Positions 43,700 to 54,241 of a stretch of DNA of 64,000 bases are shown in pieces (position 1 is the first letter of the stretch; every line of letters starts with the position of its first letter). The stretch lies in contig JAFMOC010000262.1 in assembly GCA_019802505.1 (NCBI GenBank), positions 477,501-541,500 on the forward strand, read 5' to 3'. The stretch is from Corydoras sp. C115. Its lineage: Eukaryota > Chordata > Actinopteri > Siluriformes > Callichthyidae. The notes beneath the pieces are model-generated. The model was given only the letters and a program-made list of their open reading frames with translations, searched no databases and was not told where the DNA came from. The position numbers and the translations under genes are program-made.

Positions 43700-44219
43700 T
43701 GTTGGAATTGATTGAACATAAAAAGATATGAACTGCATTATTTGAAAGGTTTGGTCAATTTTGCAAAGCTTTTACCATTGTAATGATATTTTTGTAATTT
43801 ACGATATGTAAACAACTGCTGAATGGCTGAGGGAATGACCAGGTGGGAGTGTGTAATTTGTAGGAATGACCACTTGTCGAATGAGCATGAAAAGGAGTCA
43901 GAAAGTCTGGTCACAGGGTGACCTGTGAAAATATAGAATTAGGGGCAAGTAACATTTGTTAAAAAGTATTATTGGGACTGGGGGCTCAGAAAATACCACC
44001 ATATTTGGAAGGTCCAGTCATACTTACCCAAGAAGAAAGACAGCCCACCTAAGGATTATAAACTGAAGCAGGATCTTTGAGACCTGAGAGCTCTCTCATC
44101 AATCGTGATTTCCCGCCCTTGATGATTTTTCCTGTACACTTGTTTGACTATTCAGTAAAGCGCATTAAATTCTTTTGGAACAAAACCGCCAACTTATGAC
44201 CGTTTATTGGAACTTAACA
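43700..44219 (+). mobile_element. Solo LTR, 4 bp target duplication
   Basis: 520 bp, TGTTGGAATT...GGAACTTAACA, flanked by CTAG (43696-43699 and 44220-44223). A CATTAAATTC-type polyadenylation stretch lies near 44162. The 4 bp duplication suits a gammaretrovirus-like source. Confidence 0.8.
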
Positions 44220-44227
44220 CTAGACCA

Positions 44228-44860
44228 GGAGAAGTCAAGTCAAGTTTATTCTTCACATGCATAGTTATACACAGTGAAATGCTTGTACGACCCTAGAAAA
44301 GTCGTGACGGCAGCCGAACACAGCGGTGCTATCATCAGAAATAGGCAGAAAAAGTGATACATCAGGAGAATAGGTGATAAAAAAAAAGGAATTTCAGTAG
44401 CAGCTCTCAAGGCCAAAGAGAAGAGAGTTTGCCTATTACATCCTTTTATTTTCACATCAACCTTTAATCCTTTTGATGATAAGGCTAGGAGCCAGGATTC
44501 TTCATTCAATTAATATGCTAAGGGGGCCAGGTCATCACGATGTGAAATCCTTGTTTGAAACCGGTTTTAGGGACAAATGCTATCGGCTGAGACTGATGTG
44601 TAGTGAGCTGCATTGTTTGTGAGGAGCCATAGGTGTGATGCTTCATGCTGATTATTTGAAATACAAAGACTGGTCGAGTTCCTCATACAGACCAGATGTT
44701 CTCATATTTGAAAGAGGCTACAGTACTCCAGAAATCTGTCGTGTTCTATAAATCTACTATATTGCGTAACCTAGCTTGTTATACCTTGTATATAAATAAG
44801 TACCTTCAGAAGGGGATCTTATTCATACCAAACATGACAAAACATTCACTCAATAAAACA
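44228..44860. other. LINE tail-like repeat and unassigned DNA
   Basis: The first ~60 bases (TCAAGTTTATTCTTCACATG, then ACAGTGAAATGCTTGTACG) are typical of reversed 3' tails of fish LINE/SINE repeats. The rest to 44860 has no recognisable gene. Confidence 0.4.
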
Positions 44861-44861
44861 C

Positions 44862-45330
44862 TGTCATGTTTGTTTTGGTCACGTGGTGTGGGTTGGTCTA
44901 TGTGTTCAAGCCCCTGTAATCACGCGCACCTGGGACTAATCACGTTTTGTTATTTAAACCATGCACGCCCTTCCCTCACCGCCAGTTTGTCTTGTGCCAC
45001 GCCTGTGCTAGCCCTGACACTACGAGCTCCCGTCCCTGCCTTGAATACTGTGCCTTGTTTCCTCGTCATTTATTGCTGTTTCTCTGTTTTGTGTGTGTGC
45101 AGTTCATCTCCTGCCGTCAAGTCCCCTTCACTGCAGTACTCCGGATTTGGAACACTACCCGCCCTGATGTCATCATCCACCGCCTCGTGTTCACCTACGT
45201 TCAGTGTCTGTGTTCCCCGTACTGTGTTTCCCTGTTGTGGACAATAAACCTGGTTCTGTTCTCTACCTCCGTTTCCAGTTCCGTCACTCCGAGTAGCGAA
45301 TCCACCTAGCCCAGTCATACGACCGTAACA
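44862..45330 (+). repeat. 5' LTR of the second Gypsy
   Basis: TGTCATGTTTG...GACCGTAACA, 469 bp. Contains GTTATTTAAACCATGC (TATA-like, 44950) and GACAATAAACCTGG (polyadenylation signal, ~45243). Confidence 0.9.
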
Positions 45331-45347
45331 TTACAAACTGGCCACAA

Positions 45348-46006
45348 TGGATTCCTCGGAGCGACGCGCTACCTGAGCGGAGCCGGCACAACCACCACCA
45401 GCCGGACAACAGCCCAATCCATGACCTGATCTGCTGTACAGCCGTCAGGAGGTACTGGCTGATTTAGTAAGCGGCTTCTCCGACAAACCAGGTACCAAAC
45501 CCTCCGCCCGCAGTTGCCACACGCCCCGACAGAGCCGCTGTTCTCCCTGAACCATATCATGGAGCCCTACAGCGATGTCAAGGTTTTATGTTCCAATGCA
45601 AACTTTATTTTAACATCCGCCCCACGTGCTTCCCCACCGACGCGCATAAAATAGCCTTTATCATCGGGCTGCTACGCGGCCGCGCGCTAAACTGGGCTGA
45701 AGCGGCGCAGGGACTTATTTCACCGCTGGGCACGTCTTATGCATCATTTTTGGAACGATTCAACTCTGTGTTCGATCGTCCGAATTACTCCGACGACATC
45801 GATGCTCGTTTGCTCTTCACACGTCAGGGGACCCGTTCAGTCGCAGAATTTGTGGTTGAATTCCAGACCCTCGCCGCGAAGTCGGGATGGTGTGAGCGCT
45901 CGCTCCCTGGCGTGTTTCGCCACGCCCTGAATGATTGGATGCAGGACGAATTAGTGACCCGTGACCGACTTGAGATGTTCCAGGACCTCATGAATCTCGC
46001 TATATA
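45348..46006 (+). pseudogene. Second Gypsy gag, truncated
   Basis: Begins MDSSERRAT at 45348 but is stopped within ten codons and has indels to ~45590. From 45588 the frame is open and matches the capsid domain of the Gypsy at 35084: RPTCFPTDAHKIAFIIGLLR and GTRSVAEFVVEFQTLAAKSG, LNDWMQDELVTRDR. It stops at the Tc1 insertion, just before the zinc-knuckle region. Confidence 0.85.
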
Positions 46007-47615
46007 CAGTGGGTTGCAAAAGTATTCATACCCCTTGAACTTTTCCATATTTTGTCACATTACAACCACAAACATAAATATATTTCACTGGAATTTAATG
46101 TGAAAGACCAACACAAAGTGGTATACAATTGTGAAGTGGAAGGAAAATTATACATGAATCAACATTTTTTTTACAAATAAAAAACTGAAAAGTGCGACGT
46201 GCAAAAGTATTCAGCCCCCCTGAGTCAATACTTTGTGGAGCCACCTTTTGCTGCAATTACAGCTGCAAGTCTTTTAGGGTATGTCTCCACCAGCTTTGCA
46301 CATCTAGTGACTGAAATTCTTGCCCATTCCTCCTTGCAAAACAGCTCAAGCTCAGTCAGATTGGATGGAGAGCGTTTGTGAACAGCAGTTTTGAGATCTT
46401 GCCACAAATTCTCAATTGGGTTTAGGTCTGGACTTTGACTGGGCCATTCTAACACATGAATATTCTTTTTTTTAAACCACTCCATTGTAGCTCTGGCTTT
46501 ATGTTTAGGGTCGTTGTCCTGCTGGAAGGTGAACCTCCGCCCCAGTCTCAAATCTTTTGCTGACTCCAACAGGTTTTCTTCCAAGATTGCCCTGTATTTG
46601 GCTCCATCCATCTTCCCATCAACTTTGACCAACTTCCCGGTCCCTGCTGAAGAGAAGCACCCACAGAGCATGATGCTGCCACCACCATATTTGACAGTGG
46701 GGATGGTGTTTTCAGAGTGATGTGCAGTGTTATTTCTCCGCCACACATAGCGTTTTGCATTGTGGCCAAAAAGTTCAAATTTGGTCTCGTCTGACCAAAG
46801 CACCTTCTTCCACATGTTTGCTGTGTCCTCAACATGGCTTCTGGCAAACTGCAAACGGGACTTCTTATGGTTTTCTTTTAACAATGGCTTTCTCCTTGCC
46901 ACTCTTCCATAAAGACCACATTTGTGTAGTGCACAACTAATTGTTGTCCTGTGGACAGTTTCCCCCACCTGAGCTGTGGCTCTCTGCATTTCATCCAGAG
47001 TCACCATGGGCCTCTTGGCTGCCTCTCTGATCAGTGATCTCCTTGGTCGGCCTGTAAGTTTAGGTGGATGGCCTTGTCTTGGCAGGTTTACTGTGGTGCC
47101 ATACTCTTTCCATTTCCAGATGATGGATTGAACAGTGCTCCGTGAGATGTTCAAAGCTTTGGAAATCTTTTTATAACCTAAGCCTGCTTTAAACTTCTCC
47201 AAAACCATATTCCTAACCTGTCTGGTGTGTTCTTTGGACTTCATGATGCTGTTTGCTCCCCAATATTCTCTTAACCAACATCTGAGGCCGTCACGGAGCA
47301 GCTGTATTTGTACTGAGATTAGATTACACACAGGTGGACCCTTTTGAGTCATTAGCACTCATCAGGCAACTTCTGAATGCAATTGGTTGCACTCAGGGAA
47401 AAGGGGGCTGAATACTTTTGCACGTCGCACTTTTCAGTTTTTTATTTGTAAAAAAAAATGTTGATTCATGTATAATTTCCTTCCACTTCACAATTGTATA
47501 CCACTTTGTGTTGGTCTTTCACATTAAATACCAGTGAAATATATTTATGTTTGTGGTTGTAATGTGACAAAATATGGAAAAGTTCAAGGGGTATGAATAC
47601 TTTTGCAACCCACTG
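46007..47615 (-). mobile_element. Tc1 transposon with long TIRs
   Basis: 1,609 bp flanked by TA (46005-46006 and 47616-47617). Inverted terminal repeats of about 200 bp start CAGTGGGTTGCAAAAGTATT on each side and are nearly identical. It encodes one uninterrupted transposase on the minus strand. Length, TA target and single gene are standard for Tc1/mariner. This may be a recently active copy. Confidence 0.95.
46225..47244 (-). CDS. Tc1 transposase, apparently intact
   Basis: About 339 residues from the ATG at 47242-47244 (MKSKEHTRQVR) to a stop at 46225-46227. The frame is open further upstream to 47358, but the internal Met matches the usual start of Tc1 transposases. The N-terminal half has two helix-turn-helix units (SKALNISRSTVQSIIWKWKE) with a basic linker (GRPRRSLIRE). 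The DDE domain has LWSDETKFELFG (first Asp), QQDNDPKHKA (second Asp) and DLNPIENLW (Glu), the DD34E pattern. It ends AAKGGSTKY, the common Tc1 C-terminus. The enzyme would cut out and reinsert the element at TA. No disabling change was seen; activity is untested. Confidence 0.95.
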   Translation of the reverse strand: MKSKEHTRQVRNMVLEKFKAGLGYKKISKALNISRSTVQSIIWKWKEYGTTVNLPRQGHPPKLTGRPRRSLIREAAKRPMVTLDEMQRATAQVGETVHRTTISCALHKCGLYGRVARRKPLLKENHKKSRLQFARSHVEDTANMWKKVLWSDETKFELFGHNAKRYVWRRNNTAHHSENTIPTVKYGGGSIMLCGCFSSAGTGKLVKVDGKMDGAKYRAILEENLLESAKDLRLGRRFTFQQDNDPKHKARATMEWFKKKNIHVLEWPSQSPDLNPIENLWQDLKTAVHKRSPSNLTELELFCKEEWARISVTRCAKLVETYPKRLAAVIAAKGGSTKY

Positions 47616-47617
47616 TA

Positions 47618-48131
47618 AATGGGGAAGTCCCCATTTGAGGTAGCGCTGGGCTACCAACCCCTCCTATTCCCCAAGGACCAAACAGAAATCAGCGTCCCGT
47701 CCGTGGGGAACATCCCTTTAAAGACTGAATCCCGCAAGTTGAGCCCCCGCTTCATTGGTCCTTTTCCCATCACCCGTATTATCAGTCCTGCAGCCGTCCA
47801 CCTACACCTATCGCGCTCCATGCGCATTCACTCCACCTTCCACGTCTCCCACATTAAGCCAGTCGTTCACTCCCCGCTCAATCCCCCCCCCCCCCCCCCC
47901 GCCAAGCCCCAGCTCCACGCCTGATCGATGGTCAGCCTGCCTACACAGTCCACCACCTGCTGGACTCCCGACGCCGTGGCCGAGGGATCCAGTTCTTAGT
48001 AGACTAAAAGGGGTACGGCCCTGAGGAGCGCTCCTGGGTGCCTCGGGCTGCGATCCTGAATACCTCCCTCATCGGAGTTCCACCGCCGCTTCCCGGACAA
48101 GCCGTTTAGGGCGCCGGGAGGCACCCATTGA
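47618..48131 (+). pseudogene. Second Gypsy integrase tail and chromodomain
   Basis: Opens with GKSPFEVALGYQPLLFP directly at the Tc1 end, then KLSPRFIGPFPITRIISPA and HSTFHVSHIKP. A 16-base C run at 47884-47900 shifts the frame; then HHLLDSRRRGRGIQFLVD, a TAA (48004-48006), and GYGPEERSWVPRAA with another indel. It lies next to a purine tract and the 3' LTR. Confidence 0.8.
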
Positions 48132-48144
48132 GGGGGGGGGGTAA

Positions 48145-48641
48145 TGTCATGTTTGTTTTGGTCACATGGTGTGGGTTGGTCTATGTGTTCACGCCCCTGT
48201 AATCACGTGCACCTGGGACTAATCACGTTTTGTTATTTAAACCCTGCACGCCCTTCCCTCTCCGCCAGTTTGTCATGTGCCACGCCTGTGCCTGCCCTGA
48301 CACTACGAGCTCCTGTCCCTGCCTTGAATACCGCGCCTTGTTTCCTCGTCCTTTGTTGCTGTTTCTCTGTTTTGTGTGTGTGCAGTTCATCTCCTGCCGC
48401 CTCCACTTCAAGTCCACTACACTGCAGTACTCCGGATTTGGAACACTACCCGCCATGACGTCATCATCCACTGCCTCATGTTTGCCTACGTTCAGTGTCT
48501 GTGTTCCCCGTACTGTGTTTCCCTGTTGTGGACAATAAACCTGGACAAAAAACAAAAACAATAAATCTGTTCTCTACCTCCGTTTCCAGTTCCGTCACTC
48601 CGAGTAGCGAATCCGCCTCGCCCGGTCGTACGGCCGTAACA
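48145..48641 (+). repeat. 3' LTR of the second Gypsy
   Basis: 497 bp, TGTCATGTTTG...GGCCGTAACA, closely similar to 44862-45330 with substitutions, an extra CTCCACTT-like stretch near 48408 and an AAAAAACAAAAACAATAAATC insertion at 48546. Confidence 0.9.
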
Positions 48642-48730
48642 AACACAAGTTTCATTATTTCTACAAAACACAGCAATCAATGCAATACCACAAAGAATCA
48701 TCAATAAAAGCAATAACTTTTCCCTACCTT

Positions 48731-49949
48731 CAATTACTCATGACCTCATCAACGACACACACACACACAGTGTTAATCAGAGATAAGGGCAGAGCAGAGA
48801 CAAAGGAATGTGTCTATTTTCCAATCTTAAATTACCTCTTAATTTAATAAACCACAAACTAATACCCAAATTTTATAGATAAATTTATAAGGTTATTTGT
48901 TTATTTAAACTTTAACACTATTTTAATTATTTTAAAACCTTAATAGATTAATTAATTATTATTTATTGTGAGCAACATGTGACCTTAATGCTGGCAGCAG
49001 TTCAGGTTCAGTCAGACTGGGTTCTTTAAACAGTGCTCACAGACAGACAGACTGATGGACCGGTGATCAGATCTCTTCATCCTGAGACACTGACCAAATT
49101 TAATTTCTAGCGTCGACGTCTCCCTGATCTGGGTGAGTCTGGGATCAAACAGACCCTCACCCGTCTTCGGTTGAGCACATCCTCACTTTTCGCCAGAAAT
49201 TCTCACAAACACAGCCTCCATCAAGTATTTTCAAAGCACATTGTTTGACTCCAAGCACTGACATGCTCACCATTATTGAACTGAGTAAATGCTTTAACAT
49301 TTTGTCTTTTATACTCTATTGTTAAGCTTAAATTTTGCTTTTATATTTACTGTATTCTAATTCACGGTGTTTCTTAACTTATTATAGTATCATGTTATTT
49401 TACTGAATTACTTTTACTGTTAATTTATGTTATTCATTCATTCATTCATTATCTCCCGCTTTATCCTCTATTAGGGTCGTGGTGGGGTTCCCCATGCCCA
49501 TCCAGGGGAGAACATCTCGGGCGCTGGGCAGATAGACCCAGGACAGGACGCCAATCCATCGCTGGGTACACACTCACTCACACAGACACACTCTATATGG
49601 GGCAATTTTGAGAATTCAATTGACTTGATCCATGTTTTTGGACTGTGGGAGGAAACCAGAGAATCCGGAGGAAACCCACGCAGACACGGGGAGAACATGG
49701 AAACTCCACCCAGATAGGGATTCGAACCGGGAACCCCTAGCGCTGAGAGGCGAACATGCTAACCACTAAGCCACCGTGCACAAATAACCTTATAAATTTA
49801 ACTATAAAATTTGGGTATTAGTTTGTGGTTTATTAAATTAAGAGGTAATTTAAGATTGGAAAATAGACACATTCCTTTGTCTCTGCTCTGCCCTTATCTC
49901 TGATTAACACTGTGTGTGTATGTGTCGTTGATGAGGTCATGAGTAATTG
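48731..49949. mobile_element. Element with ~170 bp inverted ends
   Basis: 48731-48903 and 49780-49949 are near-perfect inverted copies with ends CAATTACTCATGACCTCATC. The interior has no ORF of note and contains a minus-strand SINE (49440-49785) that reaches the inner edge of the right arm. No target duplication was seen outside. Probably a non-autonomous DNA element with long terminal inverted repeats; alternatively a foldback duplication. Confidence 0.7.
49440..49785 (-). mobile_element. tRNA-derived SINE (minus)
   Basis: On the minus strand the head reads GTGGCTTAGTGGTTAGCATG (box A) and CCCGGTTCGAATCCC (box B), followed by the body with GTGGAGTTTCCATGTTCTCC and a tail of GAATGAATGAAT. 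It is better preserved than the copy at 29335. These are Pol III promoter boxes of a SINE, not a functional tRNA gene. Confidence 0.85.
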
Positions 49950-50254
49950 TGCCCCTAATTTATGTTAATTTATTTTATTTAGAAATTTACTCATTTGCTT
50001 ATAGTGATGCTAGTTGATCACAAGCATTATATTCTCCTAGAGAATAAGCTGTGAAACTGTGTAGAGTAGAAAATGAATGGTGGTTTAGTTTTTACACTCA
50101 TCCCATCATACATTCAGACTTAAACCACACAAACAACTCCCAGGCAAAACATGCCAGACAAAACATCACAAATTAGCATCACAAATTGGATCATATAATT
50201 ACACCATATAATTATTTAAATATATATTTACATAACATGTTATATCAGCAATTC

Positions 50255-50830
50255 AAACAAGACCGGTCAGTTCCAATGTGTCTTTTAAACAGGCTGTATG
50301 ACTGTCACAGGCAATGAGTAAGTCGTCAACGTATTGGCAGAGCAAGGTGTCGTGCAGGATGGCGCCGTCCGGTATTGCCGATAGGTCTTTTAAGAGACAC
50401 CGATTAAAAATTCCCGGACTGTCTTTATACCCCTGGGGCAGTCTTTTGTAGGTGTACTGTTGACCCCTAAATGTAAATGCAAAAATGTGTTCGACCTCGG
50501 GCCGACCGCGGGATGGTAAAAAATGCGTTTGTTAGGTCTACTATAGTAAACCTCACATGTTCTGGGGTAAGGTTCTGCAATATTCTATAAGGGTCAGGTA
50601 CTGCAATCCCCTCAGTGATTGTTAAACAGTTAAACGACCGTTAGGGGCTGTACTAATACTTCCCCAAGAAACCAGTTGTTTTGAGAATTTTGTCAGATAA
50701 TTTTCCCACATTTGATTCGTGAGCACTGATGTCCCTGCTCCGGTGTCCAACAAAAATGCTACATCCCACCCTTTTACAGATAACTTCAATATTGGTTCTG
50801 GGCAGCCGGGGGTGGGACTGGTGACTGGGC
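50255..50830 (-). pseudogene. Retroviral protease and RT fragment
   Basis: Protease: WDVAFLLDTGAGTSVLTN (~50755-50700), the aspartic protease active site (DTGA). RT: TIVDLTNAFFTIP, YKRLPQGYKDSPGIFN and the catalytic YVDDLLIA (~50330-50310). The two lie in different frames with a stop between them. Truncated after the RT active site. Confidence 0.75.
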
Positions 50831-50837
50831 AGCATCA

Positions 50838-51539
50838 TTAGTGGTTGGGTCCGGGACGGTAACTACGGGACGGACCTCCAACTCCACGCCCTCTCCCGCA
50901 CTCTCTCGCGATATGTCCCAGTCGGCCACACGAAAAGAACTTATTTCTTCCCATTGTGCTGTTGCGTCTCCCATTCCTGGGCCTCACAACAGTGTCGGAC
51001 TCCGAGAGCCCCACTTTTTGTATCAATTCAACCAAGGTGTTTTTCATGGCATTAATTTCAGAACACCTCCCCATTACGTAACCCCCGGACAAAGACACAC
51101 TCATAATTCCTCTCTCAACGGCCTCCCATGGTTGACCCACCATTATTTTACACTCATGAGATTGTTTTGTGATTCTATGGTCTTGCTTGGTTGAGGGCAG
51201 GACGAGGTACAGGGCTGGCACAACATTAACACTAGGAAGAGCAGTTGGTTGTATGGGAGGGGTGCTAGTGGGGGGAGGTATGTGGAGCGGAGGGGTCGGA
51301 GTAGGAATGGGTTCCTGCTTCACTTCCTGTTTCTTACCAGTTGACTCTACATGCTTGCTCTGGCTCTCTGTAATCACCGCCATGTATTCCACAATTAATC
51401 TTACCCATATCTGTTCATTCTCTGCCTTTGTAGCCCTCAATTTAACCGCTAATCTTCTCAACCCACTCGCACCTTTTGCCTGCTTTTGGTAAATAAAATT
51501 ACTGCTGGTGGAAGAGCGTTCTCCCACAAGGCTCCTCAA
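50838..51539 (-). CDS. Retroviral gag C-terminus with zinc knuckle
   Basis: A 233-codon open frame; the first ~20 codons (51539-51485) come from the inserted LINE, so the ATG is not genuine. The gag part starts QAKGASGLRRLAVKLRATKA, has a Pro-rich middle, and ends with a CCHC zinc knuckle (CGRLGHIAREC, ~50890) followed by a Gly/Arg-rich tail, as in retroviral nucleocapsids that bind genomic RNA. Confidence 0.7.
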   Translation of the reverse strand: MRSLVGERSSTSSNFIYQKQAKGASGLRRLAVKLRATKAENEQIWVRLIVEYMAVITESQSKHVESTGKKQEVKQEPIPTPTPPLHIPPPTSTPPIQPTALPSVNVVPALYLVLPSTKQDHRITKQSHECKIMVGQPWEAVERGIMSVSLSGGYVMGRCSEINAMKNTLVELIQKVGLSESDTVVRPRNGRRNSTMGRNKFFSCGRLGHIARECGRGRGVGGPSRSYRPGPNH

Positions 51540-52330
51540 CTTTGGAATAGCCTTCCAGTTACTGTTCGTGATTCTGAATCACTATTAATCTTTAAAAATA
51601 AATTAAAAACACATTTATTTCATATTGCCTTTAACTAATCCCCTGTAGATAAAGATGTAGATCTCAGACTTGGCTGTGTTGGGGGGTAATCTCTGTTCAG
51701 TGTATGCTGTCGTTTCACCTCTTCACCCACCTCATCATTAATGGGGGGGTGTGGCGCTGAAATAATGCTGTTCCGGGGTGCCATCTCAACTATGTAGAGT
51801 CTGCAGTATCTGCCTCTTTTAGTTATGCTGCTCTAGTCAGTGATGCCGGAGTCACATGCTGCACTGTGTCAATTAATTACTTATTAATTAAATGCCGTGC
51901 TTTATTATTAGCCTTAACTGCCTTCCTTGTCTGTTTCTTTTGAGGTGTCCCCCGGCTTCCTGGAGATCTTCATCCATGGCTCTGCTGACGAATACTGTAT
52001 GGAACCTGACAAGGCGGTCTTGCAGGACGTCCCCTAATGGACTCACATAGTTTTCCAGTTATTAGTTTTTACATTTGTTTAATATCTGTACATGGCTGTC
52101 CTACATTGTTGTTGCTGCCTGGCCACTCAAGGAGGATGAGTCCCCCACTGAGTCTTGGTCCTCCCAAGGTTTCTTCCTTAAATAACAACATAAAAGGGAG
52201 TTTTTTCTTGCCACTGTCGCTTTGGCTTGCTCTTTGGGGGTTTAAAGGCTTTTCATTCTGTAAAGCTGCTTTGTGACAATGTACTGTTGTAAAAAGCGCT
52301 ATATAAATAAATTACTTGAACTTGAACTTG
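51485..52330 (+). mobile_element. CR1/L2-type LINE 3' end inserted in retroviral gag
   Basis: Starts with the ORF2 tail (KITAGGRAFSHKAPQLWNSL, then ESLLIFKNKLKTHLF), continues through the 3' UTR (GGACCAAGGTTTCTTCC-type phrases) and ends in TTACTTGAACTTGAACTTG. Short flanking copies of TGCTTTT (~51481 and ~52329) are the likely target duplication. The retroviral gag frame resumes on the other side (RADAAEK/AKGAS), showing a clean insertion. Confidence 0.8.
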
Positions 52331-53352
52331 CTTTTCTGCAGCATCAGCTCTCGTTTGCATTACATACAACAAATGTTCATACCCGTCCTTGCCCAACGGC
52401 GGGGCAGTATCAATGGGGTAGAGCCTTTTTACCACGCTCACGTTTATCCACAGGATTAGTTATTTTTATCCTCTCCAACACCTCCTTTTTGACATCACCA
52501 GCAGTCAACCCCATTTTAATCAACACACGAGCTCTCTTACACACTCCCGTACAACTCCCTCTATTCAACCTCTCTCGTGCGTCCACAAGCAATATCCCAC
52601 AAATGCAGCTGCTCTATTGCTGCATGCTGATTTTCACTTTTATATTTCACTTACCCACGAGCGCAAGTGTCTCCTCATAAACTCTTTTACCTAAATCAAA
52701 CTTGATTTACCGCCCTCTGGGACATGATCCCACCAGGACTGAGCTATTTAATTTAATTTACGGGTATTTTGGGTCTTGAACCCAATCACCTTGACCAATT
52801 TACCTACCAAGACACTGTGAATTTACTTGTGCTCAAAACCCGTATTGTGTTCTGCAAATGGGCCTTGAACCCCCTGGGAGCAGCTCAATTTGTCGAGACG
52901 GGTCAGCCCGCGACTGTACACACACAGGGAACTAATCCTTTCGCCTCAGTAACCCAAAAACAGGATTTTCACAATCCCTTGGTCATGACCTTTCAGTAAA
53001 ACCCAGCATTCAGCAACTTTTCAAAACACAATTATAATCCATACACAAATCCACAAAAATCCACAAAGCCTTGGAAGAACACAACATACTTCAACACTTA
53101 AATTTATACACTTAATTTGAGTTAACAATTCCAATTGTATTAATTAAATTTACATTCCAACTTAGCCCTTATTCACCACTAACAGCTAATTATATTGTTT
53201 TCAGCTAAATATAGGAGCAAGGGTCCTTCTTACCTTATTGGCCGGCCTGTGAGTACCGCGTAAGTTCTATCGTTGGAATCAAACCATTCATTCAATAGGA
53301 CCCGATTATCTGCACTGCAATCAATGACCTTCAACCATCCCCTGCTACCAAT

Positions 53353-53819
53353 TGTTAGGAAATCGGAAATTTCCTCGATGAACCAATTTTGAAGGCGTCA
53401 AAAAGCACAGTACATTTGGTTTCAGAGTTATTCGAATTAAGCGGTTTATTTATGACAAACCGAGTTAAAGCAGTGTGTTCGTCCAAGACCAGCCCAAGAT
53501 CGCGATCCAACTCTGATCTCAGCACCACACCGGTCCCACCAAGACAGAGCACCGAAGTCCAGTTGCGGACTCTATTTATTGAAAAGAACCATCCCTCGTT
53601 CTGCTTATTCTGAAACAACTTGTCAAAGGACAAGTCCCTTATCTGGGGCAGCTCGATACAGCTTGGTGCCCTTGAGCCTTATCCACCAGACGCCAGATGT
53701 CTTTAGGTTCATGAAATATAGGCCTTGGGCAACCGTCGGCCAGATTGCCCCATCGTTATCGAATGTGCTAATTCCCTTAAACACAAAGTACTTACAAAAT
53801 ACAAATTTTTATCCTTTCA
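53353..53819 (-). repeat. 5' LTR of the second endogenous retrovirus
   Basis: TGTTAGGAAATCGG to CCTTTCA (plus strand), 467 bp; the fuller version of the LTR at 30407. The extra ~120 bp block includes GACTCTATTTATTGAAAAG. Confidence 0.75.
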
Positions 53820-53852
53820 AAACACATCGCTGTAAACATTCATTAGACTTAG

Positions 53853-54241
53853 TGTTACAAAAGCGCTGTCCGTCCAACGGAGGCGCTGCGCTCCCCTGTG
53901 CTGGGTGAGGTGTTTGCAGAGCGAAAGAGTGAGCCAGGCAACCAGGTAAGCGGCAAAAAGGTCTTTATTAGCGGAACAGCGTGAACGACGCTAAAAGCAC
54001 GGCGGAACGTGCCAGGAGCAAACGCAAAAACCCAAAACCGAACCGATACAAACCCAAACGTAACATAAATATAATGCTGGCCTGCTGACTCCGGGAGCAT
54101 GCACTCTTTAAATGTAGTCAGCAGGCCACACGTGATTAGGTAGGACCCAATCCCAAGCCACGGGGATGGGCCCTACCTATGGGAACACTGAACGGTCAAA
54201 ACCGTTCAGGGGGGAGTGGCCTTGCACTCCCAACCCTGACA
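53853..54241 (-). mobile_element. Solo LTR, 5 bp target duplication
   Basis: 389 bp, TGTTACAAAAG...AACCCTGACA, flanked by CTTAG (53848-53852 and 54242-54246). It contains the palindrome TGAACGGTCAAAACCGTTCA near its right end and a TCTTTATTAGC that on the minus strand gives an AATAAAGA polyadenylation-like signal. It inserted into or beside the LINE that starts at ~54255. Confidence 0.85.

Larger units (their letters stand above)
44862..48641 (+). mobile_element. Deleted chromodomain Gypsy carrying a Tc1
   Basis: LTRs at 44862-45330 and 48145-48641 with a perfect AACAC duplication (44857-44861 and 48642-48646). The internal part holds gag (45348-46006) and the integrase tail plus chromodomain (47618-48131); zinc knuckle, protease, RT, RNase H and most of integrase are missing. 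A Tc1 (46007-47615) lies exactly at the joint. The primer-binding position reads TTACAAACTGGCCAC. Confidence 0.9.
50240..53819 (-). mobile_element. Endogenous retrovirus: 5' LTR, gag, pro, RT
   Basis: Reading leftward from the LTR at 53353-53819: a degraded gag (52700-52350), its C-terminal part with a zinc knuckle (51539-50838), protease (~50810-50650) and RT to about 50255, where it stops. Integrase, env and a 3' LTR are missing. A LINE (51485-52330) interrupts gag. The LTR matches that of the relic at 30407. Frames are open within gag/NC but broken elsewhere. It is a gamma/epsilon-like fish retrovirus relic and cannot replicate. Confidence 0.8.

Noticed and set aside
47245..47358. Upstream extension of the Tc1 transposase ORF (38 extra codons)
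   Set aside because: The internal ATG at 47244 matches the usual Tc1 start, and the extension lies towards the terminal repeat without conserved residues.
49690..49775. tRNA-like sequence with A and B boxes
   Set aside because: It is the head of a SINE with the typical body and tail; it is not a free-standing tRNA gene.
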